Part shown: piece by piece, positions 21,980 through 30,129 of the stretch
Position numbering within the stretch: the first letter of the stretch is position 1
Layout of the letters: every line of letters begins with the position of its first letter
The notes under the pieces: generated by a model
What the model saw: only the letters and a program-made list of their open reading frames with translations
Databases searched by the model: none
Told to the model about the DNA's origin: nothing
Assembly (NCBI GenBank): GCA_900322095.1
Contig: ONYS01000019.1
Span: 1-37,750, forward strand
DNA: 37,750 bases
From: an uncultured Prevotella sp.
GTDB taxonomy: Bacteria; Bacteroidota; Bacteroidia; Bacteroidales; Bacteroidaceae
Direction: 5' to 3'
Translations under genes and position numbers: made by a program

Positions 21980-23059
21980 TCAGCGGAGGAAAATTACACG
22001 TTGTGTGGCCATTCCTGATTCAAATTTGCTTTTGAAGGTCCCGTATTGATCGAAGACCCACAATTCGCAGGGGCCCGTGTAGTTTTGGTTGACAATATAA
22101 AGATAACCACTGTTGGGACTCACGCTCACCTGACCAATGTTGCCCGGAGTCTGTGAGAGCTTGATGTCTGTTTTCTTGCCGGTTGTGATATCGTAGCGGT
22201 AGACAGCGTTGAATTCGGGGTGTCCGTAAACGGCAGAGATACAGATGATGTCGTCGTTGAGCTTGTCGTAGGCTATACTTGAACCGTGGCCTATCTCTGT
22301 CACCTTGTCGGTCGATGCATCCAGCATCTGCAGGATATTGTCGCTGTAGTCGAGATTGCTCACGAAGAAAACCTTATTGCCCACGGCAATCATCTGGCTG
22401 TAGGGGTTGAGGCGAACCTCGATGTCCTTGGTTTTCTTGAAGCTCTTCAGGTCCACCTCGGCCAGATACTTGCCGTTGCCGCTCATATCATAGTTGGACA
22501 AGGCCGCATAGAGCTTGCCGCCGGCGATGGCCACAGCCTCGGGATAGGCTCCCACGCTCACGCTGTCGGTGATCTTATAGCTGTCGCGATTCATCTTGTA
22601 GACATAGCCGTTGTAGGCTGAGAAGTAGACATTGCCGCCTTCGCCGGTGATGAAGCGAGGCTGAACATTGGGCAGCAGTTTCACGTACAGCTCCTTGCCC
22701 TTGGTGTCGAGCACACTGATCTTGGTGGAAGTGGTGCTGGTGACGAAAATAAGACCGTTGCGGCCATCGCCTGAGACTGTGATGTAAGCATCCTGAGCAT
22801 CGCCTATGCCCTTTTGGTTTTCCTGCTTATAGATGTCGAGGTAAGAGGGAGTCTCTCCATGTACATTCAAGACGGCTCCAATGGTACCGTCGTTGGCTCC
22901 CCAGTTGCCGTTGTTGACCACGTAGGCATCGTAAGACTTCTCGGTGGGAATCTCAGGTGTCGTGTTGTCATCATCGTCGTCGCTACACGACGTGAAAGTA
23001 AACGTGGCAGTGAGCATCAGCAGTACTGCCCAAATCAGTTTTTTATCCATTTTCTTCAT
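21980..23059 (-). CDS. btuG: BtuG-like cobalamin-binding surface lipoprotein (beta-propeller, YncE/DUF5074-like)
   Basis: This 359-residue lipoprotein begins with a signal peptide ending in FTSC (Cys25) followed by SDDDDDN, the acidic tag that directs Bacteroidetes lipoproteins to the cell surface. The rest is a run of about 40-residue beta-propeller blades (KSYDAYVVNNGNWGANDGTIG, RFITGEGGNVYFSAYNGYVYKMN, AVAIAGGKLYAALSNYDMSG and so on). In Bacteroides, BtuG proteins of this type bind vitamin B12 with extreme affinity and sit as a lid on BtuB. The neighbour BtuB-like receptor, 9 nt upstream, and the cobalamin riboswitch in front of that gene make this assignment strong. A MDKK start (23050) is also possible. 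Confidence 0.85.
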   Translation of the reverse strand: MKKMDKKLIWAVLLMLTATFTFTSCSDDDDDNTTPEIPTEKSYDAYVVNNGNWGANDGTIGAVLNVHGETPSYLDIYKQENQKGIGDAQDAYITVSGDGRNGLIFVTSTTSTKISVLDTKGKELYVKLLPNVQPRFITGEGGNVYFSAYNGYVYKMNRDSYKITDSVSVGAYPEAVAIAGGKLYAALSNYDMSGNGKYLAEVDLKSFKKTKDIEVRLNPYSQMIAVGNKVFFVSNLDYSDNILQMLDASTDKVTEIGHGSSIAYDKLNDDIICISAVYGHPEFNAVYRYDITTGKKTDIKLSQTPGNIGQVSVSPNSGYLYIVNQNYTGPCELWVFDQYGTFKSKFESGMATQRVIFLR

Positions 23060-23068
23060 ATTATTGTA

Positions 23069-25018
23069 TTATAATTGATAAGTCAAAGTTGCCCGCCAGT
23101 TGAAGCCCGGCATGGGGTAGAAGCGCACTACCTCATAGTTGTTGCCGCCAAGGTTGCGGAGGTCGAGTTGCAATCGCCATTGATGCCACTGCCGTGAGAG
23201 GGAAACGCTGTGGTCGGTGAACGACGGCATCCGTGTATCAGCCGAATTGTAACCAGACGAGTAGCGGCGCCCCGTGAAGAGCAGATTGTAAGCTACGTCC
23301 ACCCAAGGCGTGTGGAGCGACACGGAGCCGGAGGCTGAATATTGTGGAGTGTAGGCCAGTTGGTCGCCATAAAACAAGTCTTGCCGGTTGGTGCGGTCTT
23401 GGGCCTGAATCCAACTTCCAGAGAGTTGAACGAAGGTGCTCCAATCCCGTTGCCAAAGCAATTGAGCGCCTGCGGTGAGATCTACGCCCTTCATGCGTAC
23501 GCGGCCAATATTCTTCATCTTCCAGATAAACATGGTGGGTACGGCTTGTATCTTGTCATGCACGTTGCCATAATAGGCGTCGGCCGTGAAAGAGATGTAG
23601 TCGACGATGGGGGAGACATGCTTGTTCCACGTTAGACCCAAATTCCATTGCTTCGTCTTCTCGGGTTTCAGATTCGTGTTGCCGATGAGCAGATAATAGA
23701 GGTCGTTGAGCGTTGGCACACGGAAGATGTCTTTGTAAGAGGCTCTCAATCGTAGGTTTCCGCTCAATTGCCAAGTCAGGCTTAATGAGGGGGAAAGCCT
23801 ATGGCAGTCGTTGCCCTCTGATCCTGTGCGTACGCTTTCGTTGAGGATTGTGTTCAGTACCGACGCGTTCAGTTTCAAATTTTTCCATTCATAGACCGCA
23901 GCCAGAGACGTGAACCAAGAATTGCGGGTGGGGTAGGGGCAATTGGCAAGGGTTGTGGAGAGAAAGTTGTGCATGAAGTCCTGTGCAAGGGCTATGCGCA
24001 GTCCATGAGTGATCTTCCACATAGCTGTAGCCGTGGCGTAAGTCTCGTTCTGTCGGAATTTATCTATCTTTTCTCGGGCAGCGTCGCGGTTGAAGTCGCG
24101 GTTCCATTGATAATTCCATTTGGCAGCAGCTTTCATGAGCCAGGCGTCGCTGAGCTTTCCCTCGTAGGAGAGTTGAACGAAAGCATTGCGGTCGGTAAGC
24201 CGTTCGGCACTGTAAGGATTGTCGTAGACGATACCTCCGGGAATGCCACGCTTGGAACTGAAACCGTAGAGCTTTGCCCTCAGCGTGTGTCCTTGGGCCA
24301 AGAGATATGAAGCATTCAGTTCTGCCCGCCATATGGAAACGTCGCTATTGTAGCGCTTGGTGTGAATGCGCTGTACGCCATTGTAAAGTGTGAAAGGATA
24401 ATTTCCGTCGGCCCTTTCCCAATTGGCGAAAGCTGAGACAACGGCTCTCTTGCCCACGGGCTGTACCCAGAGAGTAGAGGGCGACAGCAGGCCAAACGAT
24501 CCCGTTCGCACGTTGGCGATGAACTTTGTCGAATCGGAGAGTATAGGCAAAGTTTCAATATTGAGTGTTGCTGCTGAGGCGTATTGGCGTGCGCTGACAA
24601 ATATATCGTCCTGCTGTCCTATTGAGAGCCAAATCAGGGAGATATTGTCGAGTGCGAATCGGGAAATGTCGACTTGCCCCGACTGACTGTTGCCAATCAT
24701 CACGCCGTCGTAGCTGACGCCAGTGTGCATGGCGCCCAGTCCGCGAACGCCAACAGTCTTCAATCCGCCAATGCCTCCGTAGTCCCTCACCTGCACTCCA
24801 GCGAAATGCTTCACGGCCTCGGCCACGTCGGCTACGCCCATCCGCTGCAGGTCCTTGCTTGTAAAAAACTGCAACGGTGAGCCTGCACGCATCGTCGAGA
24901 GCCGTGACGAAGCCGTCACGATGACACTCTGAAGCGTGTGCACACTATCCGGGACAATGGCCGAAGCACTCATCGCCAACATGGGCGTGAGCAACGACAG
25001 CAGAATTTTCTTTCGCAT
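23069..25018 (-). CDS. btuB: BtuB-like TonB-dependent cobalamin receptor
   Basis: This 649-residue outer-membrane receptor should import cobalamin with energy from TonB. The N-terminus is a signal peptide (MRKKILLSLLTPMLAMSASA), followed by the plug (about 30-150: LQSVIVTASSRLSTM like a TonB-box/plug entry, LQRMGVADVAEAVKHFAGVQVRDYGGIGGLKTVGVRGLG) and a 22-stranded barrel typed by alternating aromatics, ending in the outer-membrane-directing Phe/Leu motif (FNWRATLTYQL). It lies directly under a cobalamin riboswitch and is followed 9 nt later by btuG. No carboxypeptidase-like N-terminal domain, which fits BtuB rather than SusC. Confidence 0.92.
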   Translation of the reverse strand: MRKKILLSLLTPMLAMSASAIVPDSVHTLQSVIVTASSRLSTMRAGSPLQFFTSKDLQRMGVADVAEAVKHFAGVQVRDYGGIGGLKTVGVRGLGAMHTGVSYDGVMIGNSQSGQVDISRFALDNISLIWLSIGQQDDIFVSARQYASAATLNIETLPILSDSTKFIANVRTGSFGLLSPSTLWVQPVGKRAVVSAFANWERADGNYPFTLYNGVQRIHTKRYNSDVSIWRAELNASYLLAQGHTLRAKLYGFSSKRGIPGGIVYDNPYSAERLTDRNAFVQLSYEGKLSDAWLMKAAAKWNYQWNRDFNRDAAREKIDKFRQNETYATATAMWKITHGLRIALAQDFMHNFLSTTLANCPYPTRNSWFTSLAAVYEWKNLKLNASVLNTILNESVRTGSEGNDCHRLSPSLSLTWQLSGNLRLRASYKDIFRVPTLNDLYYLLIGNTNLKPEKTKQWNLGLTWNKHVSPIVDYISFTADAYYGNVHDKIQAVPTMFIWKMKNIGRVRMKGVDLTAGAQLLWQRDWSTFVQLSGSWIQAQDRTNRQDLFYGDQLAYTPQYSASGSVSLHTPWVDVAYNLLFTGRRYSSGYNSADTRMPSFTDHSVSLSRQWHQWRLQLDLRNLGGNNYEVVRFYPMPGFNWRATLTYQL

Positions 25019-25034
25019 ATATAAATAATGTTGT

Positions 25035-25062
25035 ATTCCGCGTCCTCCTCGGGACTTGGAAT
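25035..25062 (-). promoter_or_regulatory. Expression-platform hairpin of the btuB riboswitch
   Basis: Minus-strand ATTCC-AA-GTCC pairs with GGAC-GC-GGAAT, with AGGAGG-like bases in and beside the loop. It has no T-run and lies 17 nt before the btuB ATG, suggesting control of translation rather than transcription. Confidence 0.5.
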
Positions 25063-25248
25063 GCTTCTAGCAACGGCAGGTCTTCTGACTCGCGGCTGAG
25101 AACGAACGCCTTCCCGACGCATCCTGAAATCGAATGGATAGTCAGTGGCTTTGACTGTTCGCTCTTGAAAAAGCCGCACACAGCAGCGGGACTGTCCGGG
25201 ATTCCCACCCGGTTCCCTCTTCGTCGCACGTAGAGTGCGAACCAATTG
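25063..25248 (-). ncRNA. Cobalamin riboswitch
   Basis: In the btuB leader, minus strand, the B12 box GAGTCAGAAGACCTGCC (25091-25075) is present, with the upstream core GGGAACCGGGTGGGAATCCC and CAGTCCCGCTGCTGTG. These match the cobalamin-riboswitch consensus in order and spacing. Binding of cobalamin should shut off btuB-btuG. Confidence 0.93.
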
Positions 25249-25254
25249 CAACTG

Positions 25255-25262
25255 CAAACTTA
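25255..25262 (-). promoter_or_regulatory. -7 element of the riboswitch-btuB-btuG transcript
   Basis: Minus-strand TAAGTTTG matches TAnnTTTG and lies about 7 nt before the riboswitch core; the -33 element is weak. Confidence 0.55.
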
Positions 25263-25379
25263 CATAAAAAAAGTGAGATAGAAGAGAAAACAGATAAATA
25301 AAATTCCCTTTCTGCTCATTTCATGCTCATGCGGCTATAGGGGTAGAGAAGTTTTTGTTTAAAAAAGCTGCTTTTCTTT

Positions 25380-25408
25380 TTGGCATTATTATTTTTTTAT
25401 TACTTTTG
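25380..25408 (+). promoter_or_regulatory. Promoter of the DASS transporter
   Basis: TTG (25380-25382), an 18-nt spacer, TACTTTTG (25401-25408). The untranslated leader is about 83 nt. Confidence 0.65.
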
Positions 25409-25497
25409 TAGAGCGAATTCACCCCTGCCTTTTTTACTGAGGCTTTGAAACTAAAGAATAACCAAAACATATTATTAATTAACTTAACTAAAAACAA

Positions 25498-26964
25498 ATG
25501 TCAGAAACAGTACACAAGGTTCTGTCGGGTGACTTTAATAAGAAGAAGGCTCTGATGTTCTTCATTACAGCCGTCATCACTCTGATCGTATGGAACCTGC
25601 CCTCGACATCGTTTGGGATTGATGGACTCACCGTGGTCCAGCAACGCGTGATCGCCATTTTCGTGATGGCCGTTCTTTTATGGCTTACCGAAGCTATTCC
25701 GGCTTGGGCAACCTCAGTGACTATTATCTTCGTCTTGCTGTTCTGCGTGAGCAACTCCTCGTTCAACTTCATGCAGGGCTCGGAAGGTGAGTACGGTCAG
25801 CTGCTCGACTATCAAGGCGTGATGGCTTGCTTCGCCGACCCGACAATCATCCTCTTCCTTGGTGGCTTCATCCTTGCTATCGCCGCGTCCAAGTCGGGAC
25901 TTGACGTTATGCTGGCCCGTGCTTTGCTGAAGCTCTTCGGTCATAAGAGCGAGAATGTGTTGCTGGGTTTCCTGCTCATCACAGGATTCTTCTCGATGTT
26001 CATCTCCAACACCGCTACGGCTGCCATGATGCTGACGTTCCTTGCGCCTGTCTTCAAGACTTTGCCAGCCAATGGTAAGGGACGTATCGCCCTGACGATG
26101 TCTATTCCTATCGGTGCCAACCTCGGTGGTATGGGAACGCCCATCGGCACTCCTCCTAATGCCTTCGCTTTCAAGGTGCTCAACGATCCCGCAGGACTCA
26201 ATCTGAATCTGGGCTTTTTCGATTGGGCCGTCATCATGATGCCATTGGTTATCATACTGCTTATCATTGCTTGGTTCATTCTTCGCAAGTTCTTCCCCTT
26301 CTCTCAGAAGACGATTGAGATAAAGATTGAAGGCGGTGGCGAATGGAATTGGCGCACGTGGGTTGTGGCCATCACATTCTTGCTGACTATTGTAATGTGG
26401 GTTTGCGGTAAAGCATTGGGCGTCAATGCCAATACCGTGGCTATGTTCCCGATCGCAGTGTTTGCCTTCACCGGTGTGATTACGGCAAAAGACCTGCAGG
26501 ATATCGACTGGGGCGTGATCTGGATGGTTGCCGGTGGTTTCGCTTTGGGCTTGGCTATGAATGGAACAGGACTTGCCAAGTCGGCTGTTGAGAGCATTCC
26601 GTTCGGACAGTGGAGCCCGATTGTTATCCTTGTCATCGCAGGTTTGGTGTGCTTCGCACTGTCGAACTTCATCTCCAATACGGCTACCGCAGCTCTGCTC
26701 ATCCCAATCCTGACGGTTGTTTGCGCAGGTATGGGCGATAAACTTGATGTCATTGGTGGTACATCCACAGTCCTCATTGGTATTGCTGTAGCTGCTTCGA
26801 CGGCAATGTCGCTGCCTATTTCTACTCCTCCAAATGCCATCGCTTATTCTACTGGCCTGATCGATCAGAAGGATATGATGAAGACTGGACTCACCGTAGG
26901 TTTGATCAGCCTCGTTATTGGCTTCGCAGTGCTTATCTTCGTCTGCAAGGCTGGTTGGCTCTAA
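25498..26964 (+). CDS. Sodium:dicarboxylate/sulfate symporter (DASS, SLC13 family)
   Basis: This 488-residue inner-membrane protein has about eleven to twelve hydrophobic segments and the two family Na+/substrate hallmarks: SNTATAAMM (about residue 166) and a second SNTATAALL (about 397), each followed by a TPIGTPPNA or ISTPPNAI loop. These helical hairpins carry the carboxylate and Na+ sites in VcINDY-type carriers. Length is typical. Substrate is probably a C4-dicarboxylate such as succinate (a main Bacteroidetes product), but sulfate or citrate are possible. Monocistronic, with its own promoter and a strong terminator. Confidence 0.9.
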   Translation: MSETVHKVLSGDFNKKKALMFFITAVITLIVWNLPSTSFGIDGLTVVQQRVIAIFVMAVLLWLTEAIPAWATSVTIIFVLLFCVSNSSFNFMQGSEGEYGQLLDYQGVMACFADPTIILFLGGFILAIAASKSGLDVMLARALLKLFGHKSENVLLGFLLITGFFSMFISNTATAAMMLTFLAPVFKTLPANGKGRIALTMSIPIGANLGGMGTPIGTPPNAFAFKVLNDPAGLNLNLGFFDWAVIMMPLVIILLIIAWFILRKFFPFSQKTIEIKIEGGGEWNWRTWVVAITFLLTIVMWVCGKALGVNANTVAMFPIAVFAFTGVITAKDLQDIDWGVIWMVAGGFALGLAMNGTGLAKSAVESIPFGQWSPIVILVIAGLVCFALSNFISNTATAALLIPILTVVCAGMGDKLDVIGGTSTVLIGIAVAASTAMSLPISTPPNAIAYSTGLIDQKDMMKTGLTVGLISLVIGFAVLIFVCKAGWL

Positions 26965-26983
26965 ACCATAAAACTCTATAAAT

Positions 26984-27030
26984 AAAAAACGGATGCGCTT
27001 TCCTCTTATAAGAAAGCGCATCCGTTTTTT
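26984..27030. terminator. Bidirectional terminator after the DASS gene
   Basis: ACGGATGCGCTTTC pairs with GAAAGCGCATCCGT (14 bp) with runs of A before and T after, between convergent genes. Confidence 0.93.
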
Positions 27031-27096
27031 GTATAAGGAGGGATTAGTTGTTAGGTATTCATCTTCAAATTACCCTTCTTTGATGTTTTCAATCGT

Positions 27097-27924
27097 TTAT
27101 ATAGCCCCTGTAAACGACAGTGCGGCGCCGATGGCCGTACAAAATTCGCTGTATTTCGGTATATTGAAATGTACTTTATAGAGCTTCTCCATGGCTGGGA
27201 AAACCTCCTTGCACTGAGGGAGCAGCGTTAGATTGCCGATAAGTACAAACTCACGGATTCCACTTCTCAGCGAAGAAAGAATCGTTGCTGAGCCAATGGC
27301 CTGCAAGACAGTGCAGATGATGCCCACGGCAATGTCCTCGCGAGAGGCGTTGCTTGCGGCATTGCCGAAGAGTGAAGCCGTTGCATTCTTGGGCAGGCCC
27401 GGCAGAGGATTGGGACTGATGTCGCCGATAAGCACGTTGATGTTTGAAATATCTCCACGCATGGCAAGCGCAGACACCTGTTTCACGTCGTCGGTCTGAA
27501 GCAACACACGTGAAAGTCCGGCCAACGTTCCGCCGCCAATACCGATGCCTCCGATGTGGCGGATGCCGTCTTCATCGCATTGCACGAGTGATGTTCCGGT
27601 GCCCATGCTCACAACAATCATTCGTTCCAGGTCTGACTCGTAGCGGGCGCCTAATCCGTCAGCGATGAATTCTTCGGTCTTGTCGGTGGGCAGTCCGTAA
27701 ATGGGCGAGCTGACATAGGCTGCGCCGACACCAGTAATCATCACGTGCTCCACTTCGTCGAGCTGAATATTGTTGTCGTAGAGATATTTGCCGAAGGCTC
27801 CGTAAAGCGAGGTCACGGGGTCGGTGGCTTTGATTCGGATGGGCGAGATGACCGTCCCGGAATCGTCGATACCTACGATTTTCGTGGTGCTGATGCCCAC
27901 GTCAATGCCTATTACTATTTTCAT
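27097..27924 (-). CDS. coaW: Type II pantothenate kinase
   Basis: This 275-residue ASKHA-fold kinase should phosphorylate pantothenate, first step of coenzyme A synthesis. The phosphate-1 loop GIDVGISTTKIVGID (residues 6-20) and the SMGTGTSLVQ loop are typical, along with GGIGIGGGTLAGLSRVLL, the strongest type II PanK signature. Type II enzymes resist CoA feedback. The start at ATG 27924 is chosen because the promoter (TTG, 19 nt, TAACTTTG at 27959-27952) overlaps a longer frame reaching 27981. Length matches the bacterial type II family. Confidence 0.86.
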   Translation of the reverse strand: MKIVIGIDVGISTTKIVGIDDSGTVISPIRIKATDPVTSLYGAFGKYLYDNNIQLDEVEHVMITGVGAAYVSSPIYGLPTDKTEEFIADGLGARYESDLERMIVVSMGTGTSLVQCDEDGIRHIGGIGIGGGTLAGLSRVLLQTDDVKQVSALAMRGDISNINVLIGDISPNPLPGLPKNATASLFGNAASNASREDIAVGIICTVLQAIGSATILSSLRSGIREFVLIGNLTLLPQCKEVFPAMEKLYKVHFNIPKYSEFCTAIGAALSFTGAI

Positions 27925-27951
27925 CTTTTGTCGTGAAGTGATTATAGTATG

Positions 27952-27981
27952 CAAAGTTAGTGTAAATCGGCTGAAGAACAA
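27952..27981 (-). promoter_or_regulatory. Promoter of the pantothenate kinase gene
   Basis: Minus strand TTG (27981-27979), a 19-nt spacer, TAACTTTG (27959-27952): full match. It places the start at ATG 27924. Confidence 0.78.
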
Positions 27982-28108
27982 AATAAAGAAGAAGTTTTTT
28001 CATGGGCAAATCGCAAGGCAAGAAACGAAAAAACGTCTGCGAATTAGCGAGAAAAGAAAACTTGAGCAGAAAGAAACTGCAAGATGGCTTTATACGGATT
28101 AATTTTGT

Positions 28109-28116
28109 TATCTTTG
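28109..28116 (+). promoter_or_regulatory. -7 element of the deoxynucleoside kinase pair
   Basis: TATCTTTG matches TAnnTTTG 21 nt before ATG 28137, favouring that start over the longer frame from 28002. Confidence 0.6.
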
Positions 28117-28136
28117 CGCCAGCAAAACCAAAATCA

Positions 28137-28745
28137 ATGCATATAGCCATAGCTGGAAATATAGGAAGCGGAAAGACCACGCTCACTCAGCGACTGGCCG
28201 ACTACTACGGCTGGCAGCCAAAGTTTGAGTCGGTGGCCGACAACCCTTACCTTGCCGATTATTATAAGGATATTCCCAGGTGGGCCTTCAACGTGGAGGT
28301 CTTCTTTTTGCGGCAGCGCTTCAAGGACATGCTCGCCATCAATCAGTCGAAGAAACCCATTGTGCAGGACCGCTCAATCTTCGAAGGCGTCTATGTTTTC
28401 GCTGTCAACAACTATGAAATGGGCAACATCGACGAGCGAGACTTCAATACCTATATGGAACTCTTCCAGAACATGATGAGCGTCGTGCGCAAGCCCGACC
28501 TGATGATTTATCTGCGAGCATCGTTGCCTCACCTGGTTGAGCATATTCAGCAGCGGTCGAGGAGCTATGAGGAGAAGATGCCCATCGAGTATCTGCGCAA
28601 TCTCAACTTGCTCTACGACGATTTTATCTTCAATAAGTATGACGGCCACAAGCTCATTGTCGAGACCGACCATTTGGACCTTCGCGACAATAAGGCCGAC
28701 TTCCAACAACTTACGCAACAAATCAACAAAGAATTATGCATATAG
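28137..28745 (+). CDS. Deoxynucleoside kinase 1 (dAK/dGK-like)
   Basis: This 202-residue kinase belongs to the dNK/dGK family that salvages deoxynucleosides to monophosphates. P-loop GNIGSGKTTLT (7-17), the substrate Glu in FESVADNPYLADYY, VQDRSIFEGVYVFA with the DRS motif (about 79-81) and the lid Arg cluster in QQRSRSYEEKMP are visible. Its stop codon lies inside the start of a second, paralogous kinase gene (10-nt overlap ATGCATATAG). In Lactobacillus acidophilus tandem dAK/dGK subunits form a heterodimer; the same may hold here. The longer frame upstream of 28137 is excluded by the promoter. Confidence 0.9.
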   Translation: MHIAIAGNIGSGKTTLTQRLADYYGWQPKFESVADNPYLADYYKDIPRWAFNVEVFFLRQRFKDMLAINQSKKPIVQDRSIFEGVYVFAVNNYEMGNIDERDFNTYMELFQNMMSVVRKPDLMIYLRASLPHLVEHIQQRSRSYEEKMPIEYLRNLNLLYDDFIFNKYDGHKLIVETDHLDLRDNKADFQQLTQQINKELCI

Positions 28746-29356
28746 CCATTGCCGGAAATATAGGCAGCGGAAAGACTACGCTGACCAAGATGCTCGCATC
28801 CCGTTTCGGATGGACGCCCCACTTCGAACCCGTCGACAACAATCCTTATCTAGAGGACTATTATAAGGATATGAACCGGTGGTCGTTTAATCTTCAGATT
28901 TATTTCCTCAATAAGCGTTTCCGCGACGTTGTGGAGATTGCCCAGAGCAAAGACACCATCATCCAGGACCGGACAATCTTTGAGGATGCCTGCATCTTCG
29001 CGCCGAACCTTCACAGCATGGGACTCATGAGCGACCGCGACTTCGACAACTATACGGATCTTTTCAATCTGATGATCTCGCTGGTGAAACTGCCCGACCT
29101 GCTCATATATATAAGAACGGGAATCCCTAAGCTTGTGGAACATATCCAGAAGCGTGGCCGCGACTACGAACAGACCATGCGGCTCGACTATCTGAAAGGA
29201 CTGAACCGCCGCTATGAGGAGTGGATAAAAGACTATAAGGGGAAGGTGCTGATTGTGGATGGTGACAATGTAGACTTCGAAAATAACCCGAAGGATTTCG
29301 GACGTATAGCCGAACGTATTGATTCAGAACTATACGGTATGTTTTCCGACAGGTAA
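28736..29356 (+). CDS. Deoxynucleoside kinase 2 (paralog of the preceding gene)
   Basis: This 206-residue kinase is clearly a paralog of the previous one: both begin MHIAIAGNIGSGKTTLT and share NNPYLEDYYKD/NPYLADYYKD, IQDRTIFEDACIFA and LVEHIQKRGRDYE. Differences are spread along the protein, notably around the substrate pocket, so the pair likely split base specificity (deoxyadenosine and deoxyguanosine). The start ATG overlaps the first gene's stop by 10 nt, giving strict translational coupling. It ends 8 nt before the convergent MBL gene. Confidence 0.9.
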   Translation: MHIAIAGNIGSGKTTLTKMLASRFGWTPHFEPVDNNPYLEDYYKDMNRWSFNLQIYFLNKRFRDVVEIAQSKDTIIQDRTIFEDACIFAPNLHSMGLMSDRDFDNYTDLFNLMISLVKLPDLLIYIRTGIPKLVEHIQKRGRDYEQTMRLDYLKGLNRRYEEWIKDYKGKVLIVDGDNVDFENNPKDFGRIAERIDSELYGMFSDR

Positions 29357-29364
29357 AGAAAAGG

Positions 29365-30129
29365 TTATTCCACGTCTATCTGCAATCCGTCGTAGGCAAA
29401 ATGAAAGCCTTCGGGGAGTCGCTTTTCGGCTTCCTCGTGAAGGCCGATGTCGTGAGTGAGATGCGTGAGATAGGTCAGGCGTGCACCTATCTTGCGACTG
29501 AAGGCGATGGCCTCGCCGACGAGAATGTGGCTCTGGTGGGGCTTCTCCCATCTGAGGGCATTCACCACAAGCGTATTTACGCCCTTCAAATAGGGAAATT
29601 CTGATTCGTGGATACTTTTCATGTCGGTGATGTAGGCAAAGTTGCCGAACCGATAGCCCAATATCGGCAAGCTGGCATGCATCACTTCGATGGGCATGAC
29701 CGGAATATCACCGATAGTAAAACCCTTGTGAGGCTCTATCACGTGCATACTCAGTTTGGGTACTCCGGGATAGAGATGCTCCACAAAACAATAAGGAAAG
29801 TTGTGCTTGACGTTCCTTATTGTAGTTTCGTTGCCATAAATGTCTATATCGCCAAACTTGCAGTAGGGGCGCAGGTCGTCTAGTCCGCCAACGTGGTCGT
29901 AGTGTTGGTGGGTGAGCAAGACGCCGCTTATCCGTCGGAATTCGACAGGAATAAGTTGCTCGCGAAGGTCGGGACCGCAATCGATAAGAATGCGCGTAGT
30001 CTCAGTCTCGAGCAATCCTGACGTGCGCCGGCGCTTATCGTGCGGGTCCTTGCTTTGACAGACTCTGCACCGGCAGCCCAAAACGGGTACGCCGGTCGAC
30101 GTTCCTGTGCCTAAAAACGTGAACTTCAT
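29365..30129 (-). CDS. MBL-fold metallohydrolase (PhnP-like)
   Basis: This 254-residue metallo-beta-lactamase-fold protein starts MKFTFLGTGTSTGVPVLGCRCRVCQS, the PhnP/ElaC-like N-terminus, with the zinc motif LLTHQHYDHVGGLDDLR (HxHxDH, about residues 74-79) and later His ligands in MHASLP and THLTHDIGL. Two cysteine pairs (GCRCRVC) near the start match the structural zinc in PhnP. Likely a phosphodiesterase on cyclic nucleotides or nucleotide-like esters; a phosphonate operon is absent. It overlaps murB by 4 nt. Confidence 0.88.
   Translation of the reverse strand: MKFTFLGTGTSTGVPVLGCRCRVCQSKDPHDKRRRTSGLLETETTRILIDCGPDLREQLIPVEFRRISGVLLTHQHYDHVGGLDDLRPYCKFGDIDIYGNETTIRNVKHNFPYCFVEHLYPGVPKLSMHVIEPHKGFTIGDIPVMPIEVMHASLPILGYRFGNFAYITDMKSIHESEFPYLKGVNTLVVNALRWEKPHQSHILVGEAIAFSRKIGARLTYLTHLTHDIGLHEEAEKRLPEGFHFAYDGLQIDVE

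Noticed and set aside
25714-27021. Long minus-strand open frame (435 codons)
   Set aside because: It is antisense to the DASS transporter; its low hydrophobicity and Gln/His/Asp-rich composition are those of a shadow frame.
27925-27981. Longer start for the pantothenate kinase
   Set aside because: A full promoter lies over this stretch, so translation should start at 27924.
28002-28136. Longer start for deoxynucleoside kinase 1
   Set aside because: A -7 box lies at 28109-28116 and the second paralog begins with the same MHIAIAGN at its own start.
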